Origin: Desulforapulum autotrophicum HRM2
GTDB taxonomy: Bacteria; Desulfobacterota; Desulfobacteria; Desulfobacterales; Desulfobacteraceae
DNA length: 64,000 bases
Direction of reading: 5' to 3'
NCBI RefSeq assembly: GCF_000020365.1
Contig: NC_012108.1
Span: 4,782,001-4,846,000 of the forward strand
The notes beneath the pieces are model-generated. The model was not told the origin of the DNA. It did no database searches and saw only the letters and a program-made list of their open reading frames with translations. Position 1 is the stretch's first letter; each line of letters opens with the position of its first letter. A program made the position numbers and the translations under genes. Shown one piece after another: positions 17,982-26,356 of this stretch.

Positions 17982-19151
17982 ATGCACACGTTAAAAATAT
18001 CACAAAGCGTTCAGGATTTAAGATACAGTGTCATCCGTGAAATGGGCGGCATGGCCGCCCACATGGATGATGTCATCACCCTGGGCATTGGGGAACCTGA
18101 TTTTGACACGCCAGGAACAATCATTGAAAAGGCGTTTGAAGATGCCAGAAACGGACATACCCATTACACCCAGTCCCAGGGAGACCCGGAGCTCCTTGAA
18201 AGACTTGCCCAGGTTGCAACCGCTGGGACCGGCATCCGGGTCACACCGTCATCAGTTCTTGTTACCCACGGGGGGATGGGCGCATTGACCGCAGCACTGA
18301 GAACCCTGCTTGAGCAGGGGGACCATGTCCTCCTGGTAGAACCCCACTTCCCGGATTACATGGCCCACATTGCCTTTGCCGGTGGCATTGCCGTCAAGGT
18401 CCAATCCAGATTCGAGAACGGATTTATCCCCCTGCCCGAAGACCTGGAAAAGGCCATTACCACCAAAACCCGGGTCCTGATCCTCAATTCTCCCAACAAC
18501 CCTACGGGCGCTGTCATTCCGGGACATATCCTGGACGCTATTGCAGACATCGCCATACGGCACAATCTCTTTGTCATATCCGACGAAGTGTACGACACCA
18601 TCGTCTATGACCGGCCCTTTGAATCCATCTACACCCGCCCAGAAATGGCCGACAGAACCCTGGTTATCAAGTCCTTTTCAAAAAGCCATGCCATGACCGG
18701 GTGGAGGATCGGTTACTGCTTTGGCCCCCAGGCCATGATGGACCAGATGCTCAAGGTGGTGAACTATTCAACGGCATGTGCCAGCAGCATCGGCCAGAGA
18801 GCTGCCCTTGCAGCCCTTGATATTGACCCGTCCATTCTGGAGCAGATGAAAAACAGATTTGCTGCCCGGGTGGACCTGGTCTGCGCAAGGCTCAATGCCA
18901 TGGACAACATCCAGGTGACAAAGCCCGGGGGCAGTTTCTATGTGTTTGCCGATATCAGCCGCATTACCCGGCAGTCAAGGCAGTTTGCGATCCAGCTGTT
19001 AAACAGTAAACGGGTTGTGGTCGTTCCCGGGTATGCCTTCGGAGAATCCGGGGAGGGATGCATCCGCATTGCCTGTACACGAAACAGACACCTTTTGGAC
19101 ACAGCCATGGACCGGATTCAGTCGTTTCTCGACGATTTTCAAAAACGCTGA
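17982..19151 (+). CDS. Class I/II PLP-dependent aminotransferase
   Basis: 389 residues. LGIGEPDFDTP at the N-terminus, LNSPNNPTGAV, ISDEVYDTIVYD and KSFSKSHAMTGWRIGYCFGP (with the PLP-binding Lys) place it in the aspartate aminotransferase fold-type I group. The ATG at 17982 follows AGGACG. Its position directly after dctM suggests that the TRAP system imports an amino acid or a 2-oxo acid that this enzyme interconverts; the substrate is not determinable by eye. Confidence 0.92.
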   Translation: MHTLKISQSVQDLRYSVIREMGGMAAHMDDVITLGIGEPDFDTPGTIIEKAFEDARNGHTHYTQSQGDPELLERLAQVATAGTGIRVTPSSVLVTHGGMGALTAALRTLLEQGDHVLLVEPHFPDYMAHIAFAGGIAVKVQSRFENGFIPLPEDLEKAITTKTRVLILNSPNNPTGAVIPGHILDAIADIAIRHNLFVISDEVYDTIVYDRPFESIYTRPEMADRTLVIKSFSKSHAMTGWRIGYCFGPQAMMDQMLKVVNYSTACASSIGQRAALAALDIDPSILEQMKNRFAARVDLVCARLNAMDNIQVTKPGGSFYVFADISRITRQSRQFAIQLLNSKRVVVVPGYAFGESGEGCIRIACTRNRHLLDTAMDRIQSFLDDFQKR

Positions 19152-19267
19152 AGCTTTTTAGTTTTCCCTTGCACGGTATGGTGACAAGCGATATGTATCA
19201 AGGTGTTAAACGATTAAAGGGTACCCAATCAAGGGGCCATCCCCTGCCTAGGAAATTAAGGACCTTT

Positions 19268-19618
19268 ATGAACACGCCCAAGCTTCTTTACAAACCGACC
19301 GAACTTTTCAACAAAAAACTTGACCAGGTTAAAGTCACAGACCCGCTGGGATATAAGAAAATTCAAAATGTGATTGATCGGCTGCTTTTAGAGCCAAACA
19401 ATGCCGATGGCAAAATGACCGGCTTGTACAACGGGCGATTAAAAAAATATGTGGGACGACGGGATTACCGAATCATTTACTACTGGTGCCTGTTATGCCG
19501 CAAGGAAAACCGAAGACTCGACAAGAAGTGCGATGATTGCGAGTCAATCCCCGATAACAGCGCTATTTTTTTTGACCTTTATCACAAAAAAGACAAAAAA
19601 AAATTCAAACGGATATAG
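19268..19618 (+). CDS. RelE/ParE-superfamily toxin-like protein with Cys4 insert
   Basis: 116 residues. YKKIQNVIDRLLLEPNNADG, then LYNGRLKKYVGRRDYRIIYY matches the RelE/ParE beta-sheet core, where the toxin active-site residues lie. An insert with two CxxC pairs (CLLCRKENRRLDKKCDDCE) breaks the core before the last strand IFFDLYHKKDKKKF; it looks like a zinc knuckle. No antitoxin-like gene is next to it. The ATG at 19268 has AAGGA upstream. It could be a solitary RelE homologue rather than a working toxin. Confidence 0.65.
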   Translation: MNTPKLLYKPTELFNKKLDQVKVTDPLGYKKIQNVIDRLLLEPNNADGKMTGLYNGRLKKYVGRRDYRIIYYWCLLCRKENRRLDKKCDDCESIPDNSAIFFDLYHKKDKKKFKRI

Positions 19619-19687
19619 AAAACAACCGGGAGCACCGTTGGGATTCAAACAAAAGATAAAAAGCGATGTCTCCCCTTTGATTTTTTC

Positions 19688-20527
19688 TCATGAATGGCTA
19701 TCTGGGTTCAAGCGGGCTGAACAATATTTACAGAAAACGGCATCGGTGCCATGACCATGCGCCATGCATTCCGGGCAGGCTTGCGTGGAGACTTTTTTTT
19801 GAGTCGCAAGGCTCAATTCCGCGGTAATAATCCCAGTTGGCACAGCCAGAATGGCATATCCCAGGATCATGATCAACGAAGCCAGTGCCTGGCCCGGGTT
19901 TGTTTTTGGTGATATATCTCCGTATCCAACGGTAGTCATGGTCACAATGGCCCAGTAAACACTCCTGGGAATGCTGGTAAACCCATTATCTTCCCCTTCA
20001 ATCAGGTACATGAGAGAACCGAAAATAATCACCAGGGTTAAAAGGGTCATCATAAACACTATGATTTTTCGTCGGCTTGCCCGGAGAGCCCGGATCAGAA
20101 TTGAAGCCTCCCCAATATAACTTGCCAGTTTAAAAACCCTGAAGACCCGGAGTACCCGAAAAACTCTTATCACAATCAGATATTGACTTCCAGGTACAAA
20201 CAGACTCATATAGGTCGGTAAAATTGCCAGAAGATCTACCAGGCCAAGAAAACTTGTGGCATATCGCAGCGGTTTTTTGACACAGATCAGCCTTAAAATG
20301 TATTCCACGGTAAATAAAAGGGTAAACCCCCATTCCACCTCGTAAAGATAAAAGCCATAATGGGTTTTAAAGGCAGACACACTGTCAAGCATCACCACCA
20401 CCACACTTGAAACAATGGAAAGGATGAGAATGACATCAAACCATTTACCGGCTAGTGTATCTGCCTCAAAAATAATTTCATGGAGAGTATACTGGAACCG
20501 CCGAAAATCTGTTAATCGGTTTTTCAT
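19688..20527 (-). CDS. Kv-type voltage-gated potassium channel
   Basis: About 279 residues. An S1-S4 domain is followed by an S4-like helix VIRVFRVLRVFRVFKLA with regularly spaced arginines, and the pore has the selectivity filter TMTTVGYGDISP. A C-terminal tail carries CPECMAHG and FCKYCSARL, a zinc-ribbon-like pair of CxxC motifs not typical of the channel family. The ATG at 20527 is used (GGGAG upstream); a TTG two codons earlier is possible. It is a single-gene unit. Confidence 0.93.
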   Translation of the reverse strand: MKNRLTDFRRFQYTLHEIIFEADTLAGKWFDVILILSIVSSVVVVMLDSVSAFKTHYGFYLYEVEWGFTLLFTVEYILRLICVKKPLRYATSFLGLVDLLAILPTYMSLFVPGSQYLIVIRVFRVLRVFRVFKLASYIGEASILIRALRASRRKIIVFMMTLLTLVIIFGSLMYLIEGEDNGFTSIPRSVYWAIVTMTTVGYGDISPKTNPGQALASLIMILGYAILAVPTGIITAELSLATQKKVSTQACPECMAHGHGTDAVFCKYCSARLNPDSHS

Positions 20528-20588
20528 TGACAATACTCCCCTAGGCCGAAACCCTTGAATTCACAATCATCCGGCATCAGAAAACCAA

Positions 20589-20722
20589 CTCAACTTTCGG
20601 ACTTTGACTTTGATGATCGGGGTCAGGCTTGGGTTATTGTGCTTTTGATAAAATCTTGCCCCCATTTCTAAGCCGAACAAAAGTACAATAATGCAAGCCT
20701 GACACCATGTGCGAGAGTTGAG
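20589..20722 (-). repeat. MITE-like element, copy B
   Basis: About 134 bp in the opposite orientation to copy A. The ends are CTCAACTTTCGG and CGAGAGTTGAG. Flanks AAAACCAA and TAAACTAA agree at 6 of 8 bases, a decayed target duplication. It is about 12 bases shorter than copies A and C through a deletion near the end at 20.7 kb. It fills the gap between the channel and the response regulator gene. Confidence 0.8.
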
Positions 20723-20756
20723 TAAACTAATATATTATTATATCAAGTACATGCCA

Positions 20757-21437
20757 CTATAGAACAATTTTATAACCATATCCATAGGTGGACTGAATTA
20801 TTTTTTCCCCTGGAAGATAAACGCCAATTTTCTTTCTTAAATTTTTAATATGAAAATCTATGGTTCGTTCATACCCGTCATAGTTGTATCCCTGAACCTT
20901 TTCAATCAGCTGCGCCCGTGTAAAAACCCGGTTTGGACTTTCCAGTAAAACTGAAAATATATCAAATTCGCTGGGCGTCAGGCTCAGCTCATTTCCGTTA
21001 ATTTCTGCAATACGGGATGTTTTGTTTAATTGCACAGGGCCAAGGGCCAAAACATCGTCGGATGATTTTTTAAAGGTCCTTCGCAGCACCGCATTCACCC
21101 TGGCTACCACCTCCCTGGGACTGAATGGCTTGCAGATATAATCATCCACCCCCAGTTCAAAACCAATGATCCGGTCAACTTCTTCGACTTTTGCCGTGAT
21201 CATGATAATGGGAACGTCAGAAAACTTTCTAACCTCCCTGCAAACCGTTTTTCCATCCAGACGGGGAAGCATGATATCCAGAAGAATCATGGATAAATTT
21301 TGGGTTTTGACAAAAGAGACCACTTCGTCTCCACGGTCCAGAATCGAAACCCGGTAGCCTTCCCGGATCAGGTAATCTTTTAAAATTTCAGCTATATCAG
21401 ATTCGTCCTCAACAATGAGCACCTGTTCATTGGACAT
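20757..21437 (-). CDS. OmpR-family response regulator
   Basis: 226 residues: receiver domain with VEDESD, phospho-acceptor D54 in ILLDIMLPRLDG, and ITAK; C-terminal winged helix with LSLTPSEFDIFSVLLESPNR and YDGYERTIDFHIKNLRKKIG. It is close to the BaeR/RstA type. The ATG at 21437 has AGGAAT upstream. The sensor kinase is not downstream but upstream of it on the same strand... that is, transcribed first-next in the pair, 43 bases away at 21481-22905. Confidence 0.93.
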   Translation of the reverse strand: MSNEQVLIVEDESDIAEILKDYLIREGYRVSILDRGDEVVSFVKTQNLSMILLDIMLPRLDGKTVCREVRKFSDVPIIMITAKVEEVDRIIGFELGVDDYICKPFSPREVVARVNAVLRRTFKKSSDDVLALGPVQLNKTSRIAEINGNELSLTPSEFDIFSVLLESPNRVFTRAQLIEKVQGYNYDGYERTIDFHIKNLRKKIGVYLPGEKIIQSTYGYGYKIVL

Positions 21438-21480
21438 GATTCATTCCTATTGATTTATAATTTATATCTACCCATGGCGT

Positions 21481-22905
21481 TTAGACGTGTAGTGGCAGTT
21501 CGATCACTATCTTTAAACCACCCAAGGGGGAAGGATGGGCGTCAATGCTCCCCTGGTGAAGGCCGATCACCTGTTTGCAGATACTCAATCCAAGGCCGCT
21601 TCCCCCAAGGGATCGATTCCTGGATTGCTCAACCCGGTAAAGACGCCGAAAAATTGACACCAGGGAGTCATTGGGGACACCAGGAGCCGAGTCCTCAAAG
21701 ATTAGAACGACCCGATCTTTTTTCACCCCATGGGAAATGCACAAACGTCCGGGAGAATCCGTGTATTTAAGCGTATTTTCAAGTAAATTACTGAAAACTC
21801 GTTTTAAAAGAACGGCATCTCCTTTGACTTCAATATTTGTATCACCTGTCCAGTCTCGTTGGATCTCGATATTCTGCTTCTCCATCTGGATTAAAAAGGT
21901 TTCCAGGGTCAGGTCAAGGGTATCCAACAGACGGATCGGTTTTAAAAACAAGGCCAGATTGTCAGAGTCGGCTAAAGAGATTAAATGCAGATCGTTGACC
22001 AGTTTTTTCAACCCCAGGACGTCTGTATGCAGCGAATTAAGAAATTCCGGAGTCATCAAACGGATACCATCCTGCAGGGCTTCTATTTTACTGAGAACAA
22101 CCGCTACCGGGGTTCGCAATTCATGGGAAATATCTGAAATCCAGTTTTTCCGTAAGGTCTCATACTGTTTGAGCGTCTGGGCCATCTGGTTGAAATCATC
22201 GGCAAGCCCACCTAACTCGTCCCTTGAATTCACCCTTATTTTTGTATTAAAATCAAATTTACGCATGGCCCGCGTTCCCCGGGCCAGTTCCTGAATAGGG
22301 GACAAAAGCTGTCTGGTTACAATATATGAAATTATCAATGCCAACCCGAGCACACCCAGGCCAATGATATAGAATGACTGGGTCTGGGCTGCCAGAAATT
22401 TCAACTCAATGGGTTTTATCATTTCAGGACGGTTTTTGAACCCCAGCCATCCAACGGTTGCACCGTCAAGGGAAATGGGCTCGAAATTAAACAGGTCCCC
22501 CTCTTCATACATTCCTGCCACATATTGCTTGTCTGCATCAAAAAGGCATAGGCGACGATGGAGAGAAAACGGACCCAAAGGCTGGGGGGGCATTCCGGAT
22601 ATGGGATGGTTCGGAGGCGTATCAAAAGGCGGCGGCGTGTCGCCAGGTCCCATCTCATCGGGGCGTGATTGGGATAAAAGCCTGTGCCAGGCTTGTTCAT
22701 TGTCCTGATAGGCATCCCATCCTGAATGCTGCTGGTAACTTTTTTTGAGCAATTCCAGCATCTTTGTCTGTTTGCCCATCTCAGCCCCATTGACATATTG
22801 AATGAAATTTTTACGAACATTGATTTGCAGGACACTGGCCATAAGCAACAGGCTCAAGCCGGATGTGGTCAAAAGGGTGATAAAAATTTTATATTTAAAT
22901 TTCAT
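21481..22905 (-). CDS. Membrane sensor histidine kinase
   Basis: 474 residues: an N-terminal membrane helix (TLLTTSGLSLLLMASVLQI), a periplasmic sensor region rich in Pro, a second helix (IIGLGVLGLALIISYIVTR), a HAMP linker, a dimerisation domain with SDISHELRTPVAV (phospho-His) and an HATPase domain with FSNLLENTLKYTD and GGSGLGLSICKQV. The periplasmic part has a Pro-rich stretch around PPPFDTPPNHPISG and PPQPLGPF. The ATG at 22905 follows AGAAG. It pairs with the adjacent response regulator as a BaeSR-like system. Confidence 0.92.
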   Translation of the reverse strand: MKFKYKIFITLLTTSGLSLLLMASVLQINVRKNFIQYVNGAEMGKQTKMLELLKKSYQQHSGWDAYQDNEQAWHRLLSQSRPDEMGPGDTPPPFDTPPNHPISGMPPQPLGPFSLHRRLCLFDADKQYVAGMYEEGDLFNFEPISLDGATVGWLGFKNRPEMIKPIELKFLAAQTQSFYIIGLGVLGLALIISYIVTRQLLSPIQELARGTRAMRKFDFNTKIRVNSRDELGGLADDFNQMAQTLKQYETLRKNWISDISHELRTPVAVVLSKIEALQDGIRLMTPEFLNSLHTDVLGLKKLVNDLHLISLADSDNLALFLKPIRLLDTLDLTLETFLIQMEKQNIEIQRDWTGDTNIEVKGDAVLLKRVFSNLLENTLKYTDSPGRLCISHGVKKDRVVLIFEDSAPGVPNDSLVSIFRRLYRVEQSRNRSLGGSGLGLSICKQVIGLHQGSIDAHPSPLGGLKIVIELPLHV

Positions 22906-23025
22906 GGGTTGATTTCTTCTTTCTATGGTATGAAATGCCGGGTAAACCAGGGTTTGAATTACACTCTTTTTTGTGGCCGGGCCAAAGGTAAAACACATGC
23001 CTCCATGGTGATTATTTTTTAAGCA

Positions 23026-23172
23026 TTCAACTTTCTGACCTCACTTTTGATGATCGGGGTCATGCTTGTGTTGTTGTATTTTTGACAATATCTTGCCCCT
23101 ATTTCTAAGCTGAACAAAAGTGCAATAATGCAAGCTTGCCTCCCATGTAAACAGCCAATCCCGAAAGTTGAG
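23026..23172 (-). repeat. MITE-like element, copy C
   Basis: About 147 bp, same orientation as copy B. Ends TCAACTTTCTGACC and CCGAAAGTTGAG. Exactly flanked by TTAAGCA on both sides (23019-23025 and 23173-23179), a target-site duplication. It sits just upstream of the sensor kinase gene on its minus-strand 5' side. Confidence 0.85.
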
Positions 23173-23773
23173 TTAAGCAGATAAAACGGGTTATTATTAT
23201 TACAAAACCAGACCGAATTCAAGACACCCGGAACAATACTCTACTTATCCACACATTTCCTTTTCTTGAAGCATACAACGAACTTTTGTTCGGCCTGGCA
23301 TAAGCGGTTGATTGATACCTAAGAATTATAGGTGAAATTCTTTCACATCATGGGTGCTTGAAAAAAAGGTGTCCGGTTCATCCATAAATCGCTTTCAGCA
23401 GACATCCTGTCTTCCAGAATAAGGGAAATCTTGAATAAGACATACCCCTCCCCGGGAAATAACCGGCCAAGAGTCTTATCGTCATTTTTTTTAAAAAAGC
23501 TGTTTCAACCATAATTTTACTGTACTTTTTTTAAAAAAAGGATATGGTCTAAATAGATTCTTTTTTATTCTTTTATATGAAACACTCGCCAAAGCATTGC
23601 AAACAAAGGCGTTTCATCATTCGTTGTGGCCAAAGCAGATACCTCGCTCCGGCCGTGCCGGTTATAAGAAACGTCCACCAAAGTAATTCAAACAGCGGCG
23701 TTTCATCTGATGAGACATTGCCGAGGAATCCCCCGGCAAGAGTAAATCCTAAATTTTATAAGAGGAGGATGAG
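23173..23773. other. Intergenic region upstream of lipoprotein gene
   Basis: AT-rich gap of about 600 bases before the repeat-bearing lipoprotein gene. It carries the short-repeat units at 23577-23712 and runs of T/A such as TTTTTTTTAAAAAAGC. No other gene or RNA was seen in 23173-23576. Confidence 0.5.
23577..23712 (+). repeat. Short hairpin repeat (family S), one full and one partial unit
   Basis: Unit 1 (23577-23666) begins ATGAAACACTCGCCAAAGCA and ends CTCGCTCCGGCCGTGCCGG then TTATA; its first half can pair GAAAC with GTTTC and its end CCGGC with GCCGG. A second, truncated unit follows directly (GAAACGTCCACCAAAG... to GGCGTTTCAT). The same unit occurs at 25.2, 41.2 and 58.7 kb. Located about 60-190 bases upstream of the lipoprotein gene. 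Confidence 0.75.
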
Positions 23774-24958
23774 ATGAAAATCGGGACGAAATCTTTAATA
23801 TCGTACTTAGTTATGCTGTTTTGCGCGCTGGCATTGTCGGCCTGCGCGACCGGCCCTAAAAAGGGCACCACCATGATGCAAAAAATGGCGGAAATTCAGA
23901 ACCAGGAAAAGGTACTCGCAGAGCAAAAACAGGCCCTTGAGGCGCAGAAAGAACAATTGGCTCAAAAGAGTGCCGGTTTCAATTCCCTGGAGAGCGAATT
24001 AGCCCAAAAAGAGCAGATCCTCTCCCAGAAGGAACAAGAACTGGCCATGGCCAAAAGCGCTGCCCAGAAAACAGATATGGCATCTGCCGACCTGTTTCCC
24101 CCCAACGCAAAGCCCGGTGAATGTTATGCCCGAATCTTCATTCCCAGCAAATACACCTACAAAACTGAAACAGTTCTAGTGCACGACCCAATAGAAACGA
24201 TTAAAATTATCCCGGCCCGTTACGAAACCGTTGAAGAAACGGTCCTGATAAAGGAAGCCAGTACAAAACTGGTCGTGGAGCCGGCTCAATACAAATGGAT
24301 TGAAGAGACTAAGACAATTTCCCCGGCTAAAACCCAGCTGGTTCAGGTGCCGGCGGTTTATGAGACGGTCACTGAAAAGGTCCTGGTCCGTGAAGCCCAT
24401 ACCGAATGGAAAAAAGGCAAGGGTCCGATTCAAAAGGTGAATGAAACCACCGGTGAAATCATGTGCCTGATTACGGAACCCGATGTTTACAAAACAGTCA
24501 CCAAACAAATATTAAAAACCCCTGCCTCCACCCGGGAAGTAATCATTCCTGAGGTCACCAAAACCATCAAGAAAAGGATAATGGTATCTCCGCCCACAAC
24601 CAGGGAAATCGTAATCCCAGCAGAATATGGTAAGGTAAAGACTACCCGACTGGTCTCCGAGCCCACATCTGAAAAAATCACCAAACCTGCTGTCTATCAA
24701 ACCATTAAACGACGGGTGATGACCAGTCCCGGACATATGGAATGGACACAGATTCTGTGCCAGACCAATATGACTGAGTTCAAGATCACCAGGATTCAAA
24801 ACGCTTTGGTTAAAGCCGGTTATGATCCCGGCCCCGTTGATGGCGTTATCGGAACCCAGACCATGGCCGCTGTCAATAAATTCCAGGCAGATGCGAAACT
24901 GGCCATAACCAAGTACCTGACCATTGAAACCCTCCAGGCACTTAAGGTTAAGCCCTAA
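23774..24958 (+). CDS. Repeat-bearing lipoprotein with peptidoglycan-binding domain
   Basis: 394 residues. The signal peptide ends at the lipobox LSAC (Cys24). Next is a Gln/Glu/Lys-rich coiled coil (about 35-100), then a tract (about 130-335) of six or more imperfect ~30-residue repeats with a core like PAxYETVxExVLVxE. The C-terminus (about 345-390) is a PG_binding_1 domain: IQNALVKAGYDPGPVDGVIG then AVNKFQADAKL. It should sit in the outer or inner membrane and bind peptidoglycan. The repeat tract is not a family I recognise. A good terminator follows. Confidence 0.85.
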   Translation: MKIGTKSLISYLVMLFCALALSACATGPKKGTTMMQKMAEIQNQEKVLAEQKQALEAQKEQLAQKSAGFNSLESELAQKEQILSQKEQELAMAKSAAQKTDMASADLFPPNAKPGECYARIFIPSKYTYKTETVLVHDPIETIKIIPARYETVEETVLIKEASTKLVVEPAQYKWIEETKTISPAKTQLVQVPAVYETVTEKVLVREAHTEWKKGKGPIQKVNETTGEIMCLITEPDVYKTVTKQILKTPASTREVIIPEVTKTIKKRIMVSPPTTREIVIPAEYGKVKTTRLVSEPTSEKITKPAVYQTIKRRVMTSPGHMEWTQILCQTNMTEFKITRIQNALVKAGYDPGPVDGVIGTQTMAAVNKFQADAKLAITKYLTIETLQALKVKP

Positions 24959-24983
24959 TCCCATCGTCTTGTTTTAAAAAATG

Positions 24984-25021
24984 CACATCCCCTGCCCACC
25001 GATTCCGGGGGATGTGTTTTT
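24984..25021 (+). terminator. Rho-independent terminator after lipoprotein gene
   Basis: CACATCCCC (24984-24992) and GGGGATGTG (25007-25015) form a perfect 9-bp stem with a 14-base loop, followed by TTTTTT. It lies 26 bases after the lipoprotein stop. Confidence 0.92.
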
Positions 25022-25372
25022 TAATTTTCTTTGCATCCCTTTCCATACCCAAAAATATATACATGTGACATCCTTATTCCACCTAAAAGTTGCATTCCTT
25101 CCCCGGTTTATATTGTCTGGAAAAACACCCTTGACAATGTCGTAAAAGTGCGCAAGACTTTTTTCGATTAATCAGCCGCAATCAAGGTTGAAAAGCCAAT
25201 GGTTATGATACACTTGGCAAAAATTTTATCAAATCAACATGACCGGAGAGAGGTCTCTGCTCCGGTCGCAACGAATGCTGAAACGCCTCCGGTTGCATTG
25301 CGTTGGCAAAAGTTAGATATAAAGAAACCAAAGGATTTGTTTTGTGTAACACCTAACCAAAGGATTATTACC
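25022..25372. other. Intergenic region with degenerate short repeat (minus)
   Basis: About 350 bases before the TAXI-type gene. On the minus strand 25239-25305 reads GGAGGCGTTTCAGCATTCGTTG then CTCTCTCCGGTCATG, a diverged family S unit. A 17-base word CACCTAAAAGTTGCATT at about 25079 recurs at about 43910. The open frame that extends upstream of the TAXI gene through this region (from 25199) runs across the repeat and is not considered coding. Confidence 0.5.
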
Positions 25373-26350
25373 ATGAAAAAAAGCTTCTTTCTTGCCTCGT
25401 TTGTTTTGATATCTGTTTTACTTTTATCAAACACCTCTGTTGCCGTTGACCTCGGCATCATGACCGGAAGTGAAAAGGGAACCTACTACCAGTTCGGCCT
25501 TGACATGATGGCGCTTGGAAAGCAGCATGGATTTAATCTTAATGTTTACAATTCAACCGGATCTGTTGAAAATATCTATGCGGTGTACAACAGACCAAGA
25601 ACCCAGATGGGAATTGTTCAGTCCGATGTACTTGCCTTTGTGGTCAAGGTTAAGTCCGATGCCACCTTAAAACGAATTGCAAGGAAAACCAAAATGATCT
25701 TTCCCCTTTACGATGAGGAGGTTCACCTTCTGGCAAGGACTGGTATTAATATTTTTGACGATCTTGAGGATAAACGGGTCGCCATTGGCAAGGAAGGAAG
25801 CGGTTCTTTTCTGACGGCAAAGCTGCTTTTTGAGCTGTCTGGGATAATGCCCCAAACCACCGTTTCCGTGGGAACCTTGGAAGCGATTACCATGTTAAAG
25901 CAGGGAGAAATTGACGCCATGTTTTATGTGGCAGGGTTTCCTGTGAAACTTTTTGCCGAGAATGTAATCATGGACGACAACCTTCACCTTGTGACCATCA
26001 CCAACAAGAGTATAACTGAATTTTACCCCGAGACCGTGATTCCTCCCAAGACCTATGCATGGCAGGAAAAAGAGGTTAAAACCATTGCTGTGAAAGCGGT
26101 TCTGGTCTCATTTGATTTCAGGAGAAACAATTGTGAGAATGTGGGGTCGTTTGCAGCAATGGTCTACGAGAATCTTGACTGGCTAAAACAGAATGGACAC
26201 GCCAAGTGGAAGAGTGTGGCATTAGACTACCCCCTTAAGGGATGGCGTCAGTATGACTGTGTAAAAAAACATCTCAAACATTCCAGGGTGGAAATTGAGC
26301 CTGCGGGTGATGGGAATCCGCTTCTTAAAGCCATTAAAGAGATCCTGTAA
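25373..26350 (+). CDS. TAXI-family TRAP solute-binding protein (orphan)
   Basis: 325 residues with a signal peptide (FFLASFVLISVLLLSNTSVA). IMTGSEKGTYYQFGLDMMAL, NSTGSVENIYAVYN and RVAIGKEGSGSFLTAKLLFE are typical of TAXI solute receptors. No TAXI permease gene adjoins it, so it may serve a distant permease or act as a sensor. The ATG at 25373 has AAGGA 8 bases upstream. An ExeA-like ATPase gene starts 7 bases after the stop, suggesting cotranscription. Confidence 0.87.
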   Translation: MKKSFFLASFVLISVLLLSNTSVAVDLGIMTGSEKGTYYQFGLDMMALGKQHGFNLNVYNSTGSVENIYAVYNRPRTQMGIVQSDVLAFVVKVKSDATLKRIARKTKMIFPLYDEEVHLLARTGINIFDDLEDKRVAIGKEGSGSFLTAKLLFELSGIMPQTTVSVGTLEAITMLKQGEIDAMFYVAGFPVKLFAENVIMDDNLHLVTITNKSITEFYPETVIPPKTYAWQEKEVKTIAVKAVLVSFDFRRNNCENVGSFAAMVYENLDWLKQNGHAKWKSVALDYPLKGWRQYDCVKKHLKHSRVEIEPAGDGNPLLKAIKEIL

Positions 26351-26356
26351 CTGCCG

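Noticed and set aside
23577-23712. CRISPR-like array or integron attC sites
   Set aside because: Units are head to tail only once or twice with no spacers of constant length, and the ends do not match the attC core GTTRRRY.
25199-25372. Longer N-terminus for the TAXI receptor
   Set aside because: The extension crosses a degenerate family S repeat, while the ATG at 25373 has a ribosome site and begins a clean signal peptide.
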